Source of the DNA: Schizochytrium sp. CCTCC M209059
Taxonomy: Eukaryota > Sar > Bigyra > Thraustochytrida > Thraustochytriidae
Direction: 5' to 3'
NCBI GenBank assembly: GCA_000818945.1
Contig: KN805372.1
Span: forward strand, 808,125 to 872,124
Length of the DNA: 64,000 nucleotides
The translations under genes were made by a program, and so were the position numbers. Under the pieces are notes generated by a model. That model did no database searches. It was not told where the DNA came from and was given only the letters and a program-made list of their open reading frames with translations. Below, one piece after another: positions 16,576 to 28,500 of this stretch. Numbering within the stretch: the stretch's first letter is position 1; each line of letters begins with the position of its first letter.

Positions 16576-19500
16576 ATGGATCCGCCGCTCGCTTCGCAAC
16601 GCGGTGCGGACGCAGCGCAGCACGCAAGGCACGTCGGCTCCGCGAGCGTCATCCACGACGAGTCAGGAATGCTTCGGGACCACTTGCTGAGTCAAGTCGT
16701 TGATGCCTGCCAGCTCGGAGGCGACCATGGGAACCGGTTCGTTCTTATTGTGACCGAGACGTCTTCACACTGTGAGTGGATCGTTTTCTGCGAGCACCTC
16801 CTCATTAGTGAACAGATTCGCGTTCTTTGGACACATGCGCTCCCTGGGACCTCTTCACGCGTTGCTACTCTGGATGAATCCGTCCTGGTGGTCTCGACTG
16901 ATGGCGTCCAGTGTATTCTTCACATGGACGAAGACACCGGAGCTTTTCCCTTTTGCGGGCTTGCGTATCCAGCGCATATTCCACTCTCCGCGACGCACAT
17001 CGAGCGTCTCCTTGCAGCTCTCAGCGATCCCTTGAGCCCCGAAATGCGCTTGACGAGATGGATCCTGGTGCAGAAAATGAGACTAGTAAAGTCGCCTACC
17101 CCTCAAACTGACAGTGAGGCCTGTGCGAGCAAGACTGATGCAGAGGAAGGGAATGACAAGGGCACTCAAGAGGCGGTCCACGTCCAAACACCCATTGGCG
17201 TCTTCAGTGTGCCTGTAGGTCTGACAGAGACAATCGGCACATTAAGGGCTACCTTTTCAAAGACTCATGATCTACCGCTTGAAGCTGTTCGAGCCTGGTC
17301 CATCGACTCGACGCGAACCTGTGAGTCGCAGCTCGAGGATGAGACCTTACTTGGGGATCTTGACGTCAAGCTGACGCCCAGGCAGGTGCAGGAAGGTAAG
17401 GATGACCCGGAACGCTTGCAGGAGCACCAACGGGAAGAGGGAAAGTTAAACGTCGACACGGGCAAGGCAGAAAACAAGAAAAAGACTCAGAAAGACACAT
17501 TTACCAAGAATCCCAGGAACGAAGAGGAAGTCTTTGCTGAAATCTTCCTTGATGTTGATGTCCCAACCCCGCATTTAGACGAGATGCGGACGGAACTTGA
17601 ACAGCTACGTCAGGTAGTTCAAAGCAATTCATTGCCTTCGCCTGCAAGCTGGAAGCAGGCCCCATTGTCATTTAATGGGCTCATTACTCACGGAGGCAAG
17701 CTCGAACTAGCTGCCTGCTTCGCGGCAGCGGATCTTCTGAACGCGCCGGCGTTGGTGTCTTTCGCTATCATTGCGGAATACGTTCGCGTTCGCGCGGCCC
17801 TTTGCCATCTAGGTGCAAAGAAGCGCAACAACGCGGAGTCGCTGCCTGCGCCGGCGCCCAATATGGGCATCATCCTGCCCAACGATAAAGACATCTTGCT
17901 TCGAAATGAAATATTTCGGGAAGTGAGTTTATGGGAACGTGCAGACCGTACAACGAAACCGCCACACTCCGTACGTCCTCGAAATGCTGCACGACACGGA
18001 GCCTTTCTCGAGACTAGAACGCAGGAGACGCCTGGAGGGCCGTGTGTCACTCGCTGGGATTATCAATCAACAAGAAAAGAGAATGCACGTTCCAGCAAAG
18101 ATGAACGAACGCAGATCATTCGCAACATGGGAGAATGCTTTTCCTCAGCAATGTTTGGCTCGAGCTTGCTTCCGCAGCATGGTTCGTATACAGAAAGCAC
18201 AGAGCCGCCGCCGGAAAGAACTCTCTCCAGCTGCATTAAATCTGTTGTTCCATCCTGTTTGGCTCGAAATGCCGCGTGCGCTGCTTCCGTACATTGTGAA
18301 TGGTCTGAACAGACGCAACAACGACCTCAGCCAAGGGCTCCTTGTGCATTTTTGCGCACCTTCGCTCCATCAAGTCAATCATTTGGGTCTGCTTATCTTC
18401 ACGTGGACACCAACGGTCGCTGCGAGCTCAGGGCGAACATCATTGGCCTCGCGTGCGTTGCTGATGGCTTACTTGATGTTCCCGGAGAGGTCATCGATAT
18501 TGGCTTTACCACACTAACAAGCACTCAAAGAGCGGGGTTTCGGTTCTTTAAATGCGTTCGTTCGTATAATATATATGCGGCACCAAGCGTTCGTGCTTCT
18601 CTTTTGCCTTTACCGTGGCAGCAAATGGACCAGGACGTTACTTCTGAAAGTTCGCGGTCAGCCCATGAGCGATTCTTGGACTCCGCACTCGTCAGTGATG
18701 CTTTTAGGATCAGAAGTGCCGTCGCTGGAGAGTGCGCCATGGTCTCAGAGATTGTCTCGAGTACGATTGTCTATGCCGTCAGCCTTACCAAGAGAGCGTG
18801 CATACTTTCCGCGTTTACTTTTCAGTGGGAAAGTAGAACAGAGTATGCAGTTGTACTCACCAGAGCGAAGGAAACATCAGAGAACGACCAAGGCCAATCT
18901 CAACCCGTCCGTGCAATGAAACTTTTGTGGAGAAAACGAATCCTCTCGACGCCAGACAATGTACTTGCCGTGCATTGTGACGTGTCTTCGCACGATATGA
19001 CTTTGCACGCACTCTGGGTCTTGGTCCATGCGCCCGAGGCGAATGGCATGGCGCTGTACCGCTATGATTTGTGCGCAGAGAAATGTGCACCGCGCCAGAG
19101 CGTAATTGTTCCTGGGCCTCACGCTGAAGGGGCCAACATGCGTATCGTGACTTCAGAGTCCCTTGTCGTCATTCTGGATGACAGCGGCACAAGCTGGGCT
19201 TTCTTTCGCGAATCTTTGCAGCACCTGGAGCAATTCTGCCAGCAGCCACATGACGTCCACAGCCATTCAGGGACATCACCTTCAAGAAGTACCGAGAAAG
19301 CTTCTTTGGCGATAGTCCCCCTGGCTCGCGAGAATTGTTTGTCTTTCATCGTTCGCTCGGACACACGTTATACCCTGGAGCCACTACCTGCACGCACAAC
19401 GCCGCTCAAAGTCTCTATTCCGCACGATCTTCCCTTCGACCCTCGCTCGATTGATCGATCGAGAGGCTTTTCCTTCCGCCTCGAAGTGCCGCCATCGATG

Positions 19501-22500
19501 AACAGCACGGAGGTGGCATGTGACGATTTTGCGTCTGGATTCTTCACGCTGGACCCCAAAAAGACTCCATCGAGCGCTCTATCGCTTGAATTCACTGGGG
19601 TTGTTTGTCTTCGGGAAATCTGCGTGGATCTCCACGCGTCTCTGCCGGCACGACTTGCCACAATTTACGCTTCACATCGCCTGCGCAGCGTCACATTCCG
19701 GATTATACTCAAGTTGCGAAACGAGCAAGGCCAACTCGTGGAAACATGCGTGAAGGAGGTCTGTGTCGCTGCCAAAACGGGTGAGAATACCCTCGCCGCT
19801 CCTCATGTTCACCGTCGCGCGCAGACGCAGCTGTGGTCAAAAGAACAACTTCATGGTTCCCCTCCAAAAGAGCTTGTGAGCGAGAGTACGGAGATGGCCA
19901 AGGAAAAGGGTGAGCCCGCGACTGCTGAAGACACAGAGAGCCTCTACAACGGCCCGTGGTGTGCAAAGTTTCGGAACAATGAGGTTCGATCTGTCGACAT
20001 CTACATCGAGTCCGCTAGCAAAGGAGACCTGTGCGATGTGCGTGGCTTATGTGTCCTCTTCTGTGTCACGCCGAAGGGCTGGCCGCGTACCGCAGAACAC
20101 GAAGCGCGGTATTACGACCCGCCCCCCGCCGTGGATATGATCGACTGGATCGATCCTCAGCGTGCGTTGGACGACACCGAGGCCGAATCTGCCCAGCCAT
20201 TTATTCCTCAGGAGGACCTGTTTCTCGTCGAAGATCGAGCGGATAATGTGGAACGAGTGAACTCGCTCCCACGCAAGATCCTTGTGTCGTCCTGCGTGAG
20301 GTCGATTCTGGCAGGCGAGATTTGGAAAAGACAATCTTCGGAAATAGGGGTTCCTTTTCCTCCTCCAAAGCTCAGGTCAGAGAGCGTGCTTGCGACACTC
20401 GAAAAGATCCATCAGGTGAATGATGTTTCCGCTCATTCACTCCATATGTTCTTCGATTACTTCGTTCATCGTTCGAAGAGCTACGTGCCTGAGTCTGACT
20501 GGCATCGTTACGTTGATGTCTTGTGCAACATTGGCAAAGAACTCGTCAAAGTTCGGAACGAAGATCCCAACGCCTACCACAAGATGCTTTGTACCCACTT
20601 TTTTAAGAGGGACAGCCAGTCTCACGAGTTGTTCTCCCGGCGAGTGTATGAACTAGTGGATGATGTGCCTGGATGGACGCTACAATCTCTACTCTGGCCG
20701 ACGAAGACAGCTGTTGACCCCGTTACGGCGCGACGAAGGGTTTTGAGCAGTCAGAACGTAAGTTGGCGCCACATTTTCTCGGAACCGGCCAAGTATGCTG
20801 TTGAAATCAGTTATACTCAGAAGAAAATCTTTGGCAATGATGATACGATGAACTTGCATTGCATCACGGACGCAGAGGCTAATCAAGTGTGGGACTCGCT
20901 CCGACGAGCGTTAGGATTGGAAGGTCAGGGCTTGCTGCCTGTCCCACGTTGCGATGATAATGCGGAGCCATGCGAAAACAAGTCGTTGACAACTGCCGCG
21001 GCGCGCCTTGTTTTTCACAACCCATGCTCGAAACTTCTGTCTCCCGATCTGGGCACGCACATTGAGCTCCGTTGCGACCTTCCGCCCAAGCCCAAGTGTT
21101 CGGCTAAAAGCCAAATTTTACAATTTGCCTTTGAGGCAACGAATGGTACCATGGAGGAACCCCCACTGATCATCGCGCTGGAATGCGTTCTTAAATTCTT
21201 CAAGGCCGAGAATCCGAGAAGATTCGGTGATTTGGCGATATGTGAATCCCGCGCCTCACTATATTGCTTTTCATCTGCGGAGCTCACCCGAAAAGCCTGC
21301 AGGTCTAATGTCGATAATGCCCCAGGTCTCACGACTTTCGGGCGTCTATTGTGCGAAAACCACAATACAGAAGGAAGAGATCAGATGCATTTAAACTTCA
21401 ATTGCGAAACCCCAATACGAGCCCGGTTTTTGCTGTTGGTCATTCACGTACGTGGTCCTTGCCGAGTCATGAACGTGCATCTTAAAGGTACCTCGCTCGT
21501 CCCCGAGGCGCGATCCGCACCCACGACAGCTACATTACAGCGTGCACAGGAGCTACGTGAAAAGGTTGGACGACTGTTCCAGGAGCGCAAAAGAGCCTTG
21601 ATGTCATTTCTGGAAACAAACGCGAGGCGCTGGGAGCTCAGAGGAACGCCCTCGAAGGGCGACATTCGTACATTTAAGGAGGCTGCGACTTCTTTGCGCT
21701 GCCTACAAAAACTCTACACAGCTGCATCAAGAAACCTTCGGGCTCATGCAGATGTTGCTGCGGCCTTTGCTAGCAACGATCCGCTTGCAGAGAAGAGAGT
21801 CATCTGGCGCGCCAATGATGGTGATGTCGTCAATGACGAAGATGACCCTAGCTCTGTCAATGCGCTTGCGATAGCACGTCTTCGCCTTTGTGCGGAGGAA
21901 GTTTTCAAGTTTATCGAAAGAGCGATTGGAAGGAGGCATCTTGAAAACGAGCACATCATGTCTCTTCTTCGGTCTTTCGTGTTCTTTGGATCGTCTCAAA
22001 ACCTGAGCCAGGACTGTGCCGAACTTCTGAGGTACCGTCTGAAATTGCAGCCTCACCTGATTGGTGACATTCTCTCATTCGAGGCGCTGCAGCATCCTGT
22101 TGGCGATGGAAATTGGATCAAGTTTGGCAGTGCATCAGCTCTCTTCAACGTCATGCCTGGGAACAGGTGGACAGAAACGAAACTTGCTGCTCTTATCAAC
22201 GTCCTGCTTGCGGTGGAGCTCTTTCTCGAGCGCGCTCTACCATTCGATGTGGTAACTTCGGTCCTGCGAGACATTCTTGAAAGTAACATTGGCCTGTTTC
22301 TACGAAGTGGAACCATCCGTGTCAAATCGCCCACAACAGAGTCTGAAAGGGTGCACTACAGCAATTTTCGCAAGATCGCCCAGATAACGCTTCGCTTATT
22401 TGCCAGAATTCACTCGCCCCAGGCCCCCTCTTGGGACAGCTCGCTTTGGTCGTGCAGAGAAGAGATAAGTCGTCTGCTGAACACGATAATCTTATTCGGG

Positions 22501-25500
22501 AAAGGGGAATTCCCGTTCGATGCCGCATTTCAGCAGAACGACTTCTTCATTTTGAGTGACATGCTGTTCGGAACTGCACTCAGCGGCTTGCCATATTGCT
22601 CACTGATTGCCGATGAAGACATCGGGGAGTCTCTTCTCAACATGATGGTTGCTGAAGACGGCTATGTGCCGGAGACTCTGACCAAAATGGCATACCAGGC
22701 CCCAGTCTCGCGGCGCGTCATGGAAGCAATCACTTTTTCCAGATACGATAGATTTCCCATTCCCGCCGAAACGCTTCGCGCGATCGTTCGCTATGCCTCT
22801 ACATCTGTCGTTGATGCCGTGTGCTGGACCTTGACCCTCTCTATTCTTCGTCAATTAGAGACCTCAGCAGTGGCGGAGATTTTATCATTAGATCTTCGAC
22901 TGGCGATTCGCCAGCACCTTTTGGTGTCGGATACCGTTGAAGACACGCTTCAATTAGCTTTCAAGCTGCGCGAGTACTGGCTTGTATCGAGCGGCAAGGT
23001 GGACACCTCTCGAGATCCTCCTTCTGCCGCTGACGGCAATGGTCCTCGCAAACAGGAATCCTCTGCTGACGTGGTCCAAGCTGAGAAACACGGTGAGACT
23101 GTGATAGTTGAGACCGAAAGAGGCGAGACCACTGATAATGCTCGAAATGCAGCTCAGGATCAAGACATGTTGACAATGTCTGCTCATTGTGATGGCATCC
23201 TGCTGGACGTTCTCCATGCTGGGGAGCGAGCGCCACCAGAGCTTCTGCTCTTCTTTGTGACGCAACTGCAGATCCACTTTCAGCGGATCTCTTTCGCAAA
23301 AATGGAGGTGGGCTCCTCTCTGCGGTTGGGACTCGTATCCTTTTTCAATCATAGTCTCTGGCGCATCCTCTCAACACGGAAAGACGCCCGGCGCAAAGCT
23401 GAACGCAAAGCTGAGGCAGCATCGCTGGCTGCGAAGAAGACCAGGGGGTGTAATGAAGTGCGACAGGCGGAGACTCGCATTTTGGTCGATATCAAGGCTG
23501 TGAAAGACGCCGTTGCTGGCAGCTCAAAGGATCCAGAAGCAGCGAACCTTCCCGATGTCTTGGCGACGCCACAATCGCAAAACTCTGGGGATAAAGAAGC
23601 CTTTGGGGAAGGAGTGGCTGTGTCACCGAGCTTTTTGACTCCCCCAGGGGGCTCAAACATAATTCCAGGGCTTGCCGCTAGTTCTAGCAAGAAAAGCAAA
23701 GATACCGAGGCAAGCTCCGAATTTGGGCATGAATCGACTTTCAGCCTCTTTGAGGATGAATCTAGTAGTGATAGCAGACGGACAGAGAATCGTTCCGCCG
23801 AGCACAATGTCCCGGCTGTCGTTGAGGAGGATCTTGTCTTGATCCTTTTCACAATCAGCCAGATGCGCGATGTGCGAGACTTGATTCGTATTGACAATGT
23901 CGTGCGAATTTTGTGCGAGTGTCTGAGCTTGGACACACCCGTGAAGAAGGATCAAGAGTGGTTATATTTCAATGAGCTGGCAGCTTCTTTAAATATCGAT
24001 GAGCACATGGTCGGGGGTGAAACGCGAAAACACGAGACAGTACTCGTAGCGAATGCAAGACACGCCGCGAGTGCCAGCCTCCGAGCCTTCCTCATGCGTC
24101 TTGGGGAGGGTCACCCAGCCACAGTAGCGCAGACGTGCGTAGAGGCACTTTCGACGCAAGGCGTATACCAGAAGGAATTCGTGGCCGACGCCCTCTTGTA
24201 CATAGTCAAAAGCTTTCCTGAGGCGTGCGCGCACCTTACTAGCTCGCGCGCCGTGAGCACTCTTTCGCATCTCATTGCCTCCGGCCATATGTCAGTAAAA
24301 AGATCAGTCTCGCCAGCAGCAACAGATGCAGCATCCTGCGCGCAAAATGAAATCGAGCGAGACAGTCCTGCCCGCAAAGAGGTGGAGGGATTCTTGGCAG
24401 AGACTCTCCAAACTCGCCTGGGTCTGCGTGTGTCCGGACTCGAAGTACAAGACATATGGAACTGTCACTCCGCTCCTGATTCAATCGCCCCAGCGTGGCT
24501 TAAAGGGACTCTGGTAACACTCCCTCCAAGGCTTCAGATTCTGTCGCGGCCCGAGCATCGGAAATTTGTCTTGTTCATGAACAAACACCTACAGACTGAC
24601 CCGAAGAGGAACAAATCCGGACCGGGCGTGAGGGTTCACTTTCCAAAAGGATTGACTGGGTTTAGAAACTTTCAATTCGTTGTCGACCTAGGAACGATAT
24701 GTCATCTTTCGGAGATCCAACTCGACTTTGACGACACATCTGCGATTTCTCCACCATCAGAAGTTCGGGTATACGTTGGCGCCACAGAAAGTCCTTTACA
24801 GGAAGTGGCAGCACAGCGCGCGATTCCGATCCGTGCTGTGCGCTCATTCCGGTTTCGATTCTCTAAACAGTCGCCCGCAGTCGGTCGATACGTGCGTCTT
24901 GTGTGGCCAGAACCGGATGATGTGAACACGCCTTCTTGTCCGGATGAATTTCGCAGTTACCTCATCAAAATGCTGCGCTTCGTTGGGAAGCGTCACAGTG
25001 AAGTACGTGCCGAGGGCATGAGCCAAACGAGCAAAAGGGTTAGACTATCCAGCTCAGAGGCGAGACTCGTGGCGGAGGCTTTGATCGAGGTGAATGCCTC
25101 GAGCTCTTGCTTTCTCTCGCCTTTGCAAGGGGCACAAATCCGTCAGTGCCTTTTACGATGGACTTGCCTTCACAGTCTGCCGAGCTCCTTTGCAAAACTC
25201 GCAGGCTTGGTCAAATTTCCAGCGGCAGAGGTACGAGACAATGCGGAACATGTTCGTGAGCTATTCTCACAAATCGTACTGCAGCTTGGCCTCATGGACG
25301 GCAGGATATCCTCCGACGTGGAGCTACCGGTCAGAGTACGGAATGCTCTTCCGCAAAGGTTGAATGCACTCTCAAACGCGTCAGAAGGTGCGAGACGTAT
25401 GTCTGCTTGCGCCTGGGGATTGCGGACTCTTTTACGGTCTGCAACAATGGGTCAAGTCTTCGACGTTGTGGAATTTGCGCTCGAACGCATCTGTCTCTTT

Positions 25501-28500
25501 GGCGAGGAGACGGGCACAAGAAATGCTCTCGCAGGAGTCGAGATCCTAGAGGTTGCTGCGGAATCATTCTTCCTTTGCACGAAGCGAGAGTTACGTCCAT
25601 CAAGCGTTTGTGAAGAGAGTCGGGCCATTCAGCTTGCATTCTGTCTCGCCGAGAATCTTCAGCGTATTTGGTTGCATCCTGACTTTGTTGCCAGTCAGGC
25701 TCAGATGTCAAACACTTCTTTGCCAGGTGGGTGTTCTGACGAGAGTCGCATCTATGGCTGCTTGATACTAGCGTCCTTTGCACGGCGCATTGGCATCGCG
25801 ATTGTGCAGACGCTGACACAGCTTGCAGGGGCCTTTCCTCAAATCGTTGGCGCAGTCGGCGAGAAAATCTTGGCCTTCTCGCGCGCAGACGCTGGCGACT
25901 TTATGTCAAATGGGACGATGTGGTCATCTGTTCATGCGCAGCATCTCGCAAATGAGGCACAAAACGCGATCGTTGCCCCGTCGACACGGCCGAGCATGGA
26001 GCTCTGCGTTCTTTTGCATTGTGCGGCTGGCCGGATGAGCGAGTCGAAATGCCTGGAGTTTGCTCAAGATGCATTTGACGCTGTCACCACAGGCGCATCA
26101 GACAGGACGCGTGGATTGCAAATACTTTCTTTGCTGAGCGAAAATGGCCCGCTCGCAGTGCGCACATGGATTGGCGAGAGAGTTGTTGACTTGGCAGAAA
26201 TTGCTTCTTCGGGGGGACTCGATGAAGACGCGACAGGGCTGACGGCCCGCACTTTGGGTTCCGTTCTGCGGAGAGATCCTGAGTCCAACCCCATCTTGAG
26301 CACGTTTTCTTCATGGATCAGGCAGAAACTCGAAAACTGTGAGACCACACACTGGCAAGGGGATGATTCGCTTGCAGAGAAGGATGATGACACGCGTGCG
26401 CGCGTGCTGTTCCTGTTGATGAAGACTGTGCAGTGGATGGAACACGCGCCGGTTTGCGCATGGCCTGGAGACGCAGTCGGATCCACGGAACTTATCCAAC
26501 TCACAAGGCTGAAGGACAGCCAATGGGCAACAGCGAAAGATCTTGCAGAGCCACCGTCGCGAATATTGCGAACGTTTTGCTGGACGCTAAGAAACTTTGC
26601 TTCGCCTATCTCGGAAGTAGGCCCGTGCGGGGAGCTTGTCCCCCGCAATCTGCACGGCAAGTGGAACACAAGTCCAGGGGTTGAGCCAATGCAAGGAAAT
26701 AACGTGTACGAATTCGATGTGACGTGCGAAAAAGATGAAGACGATAAAAGAGAGGTGTGCGTTGGAATCGCCGATATGGAGGAACCGATCGCGTGGACCA
26801 GCACGAGTATTCTTTGGTGGGGGGTCCGTGGGAAGTATCTCTGGCATGGCGCGGGTACCACCAACAAGACATTCTGCTTTGAGAAGAGAGTCTCCTTTCG
26901 TCTGGACCTTGCAAAGGGGTGTCTATGGATCGCGCCTGACGGTGATTGGGGAAGTGCGCATGTCTTTGAAAACATTCCATGTGACCGCAAGTACATTGCA
27001 ACGGTCAGCCTGGAAGCCCCAAAGTTCAGGAAGTATCTACGAGGGGAGCTTCAAGGCTTTCATCCAGGGCAGCGAATGATCAAGTGTCAAGCAGTTGAGC
27101 GCTTGCCGATAAGAATCCTCATGCTCTGGGAGTGGCACGTAAGCCGGCTAGAGGCGCTGGAACTCGCGAGCAAGACGTACGACAATGACGACGACGAAGA
27201 AGAAGGGCTTGCTGCAGCGCAGCAGACGTCACGCAATGGTCCTGAAAATGGGTGGACGAGCGACCAACAAATTGATAAAGAAAGGGCGGCCTTGGCGAAT
27301 TATCGAGTGAGTGCCGTCCGAAAGAAGATTCAGGAGTTAAAAGATGGAGCTCGCTCGCTCGCCAGAGAGCCTCCTCGGACGTTTGTTGAGAGCCTTCAGT
27401 TGGGTCACACGTTGCAAAATGGGCGACAGATGCTCAACTTCCCAGTCTCGCCCTATGACCACATTTGGCGGACTCATTCTCCGTGGAGTGGGGACGCAAA
27501 CGACTATGCCTGGGTGCTGCGTCCTTTTCCCGTCATCTCATTGCAAAACAATGCGGGACCGACGCTTATCCGCGCAAGCCTTGGTTTGGCACTTGGGGAC
27601 TGTGCGAGTCTGACTGCGCCCATGATGCAAGTTTCCCGCTGGCAAATCATGCTCGGGAGACTGAGAAAGCTCTCAGCCACGAGTGAGACCGAGAAGACTG
27701 ACTTTTCTCACAGGGAGCTGCGCTTTCAGCCGTGCTCTATTGCGCATACTGGAAAGAAATATTCAACGCAGACCTGGTACACCTGCCTGACTTGCAAGCT
27801 GTCTGGTGGTTTGGGCTGCTGCGTGGCGTGCGCGGCAGTTTGCCATGAAGGCCACACTTTGGAGGAGAAAACTTCTCGATTCGGTTTTTACTGCGATTGC
27901 AACATTGAAACTTCCCTGTGCAAATGTCTGCATGATAGTTCCTACGCGTTGACTGCGACAGCTAGTGCGGGCTGCGGATCAATGCAGGACATCAGCGTTT
28001 CTTGGAAGCCAGCTACGAATGATGTTGTCAAAGAAGATGTCGCTCTTCTTTGCTCGACGGTTTCATCCGCCGTGGGCCCCTTCAAGTATTGTCTTCGCCG
28101 TGACTCTGCGCTGTTGGGCCACCTGGTCCACGCTCTCGAGGACAAGCTTTTGAGCGATTTCAGTACCAGCCTATGGGAACATGCAATGAGGCGTCTTAAA
28201 CCCCAGGATACCCCTGAATCTTTTTATGAAAGCGATGCTGTCTCTACGATCAAGGGCTTCTTCATTTCAGATTCTAGGTCAGACGCGAACGGAACCTGTC
28301 GCGAACCGAGGAGGAGGCCAAGGGTATGTATGGAGGGCACTCCTACCCGTCCTGAGACTCGTGATCCATTTTACGAAAGAGGCCGTTTCTTTGGTGACGG
28401 TGATGACTGGATGCGGTGGTTGATGCACTTTCGCGTTGCCTCGAAAGCTATTTTCCCGGAGCTTTTGGGCCATGAAACCGTATTCGAGATATTCTACTCA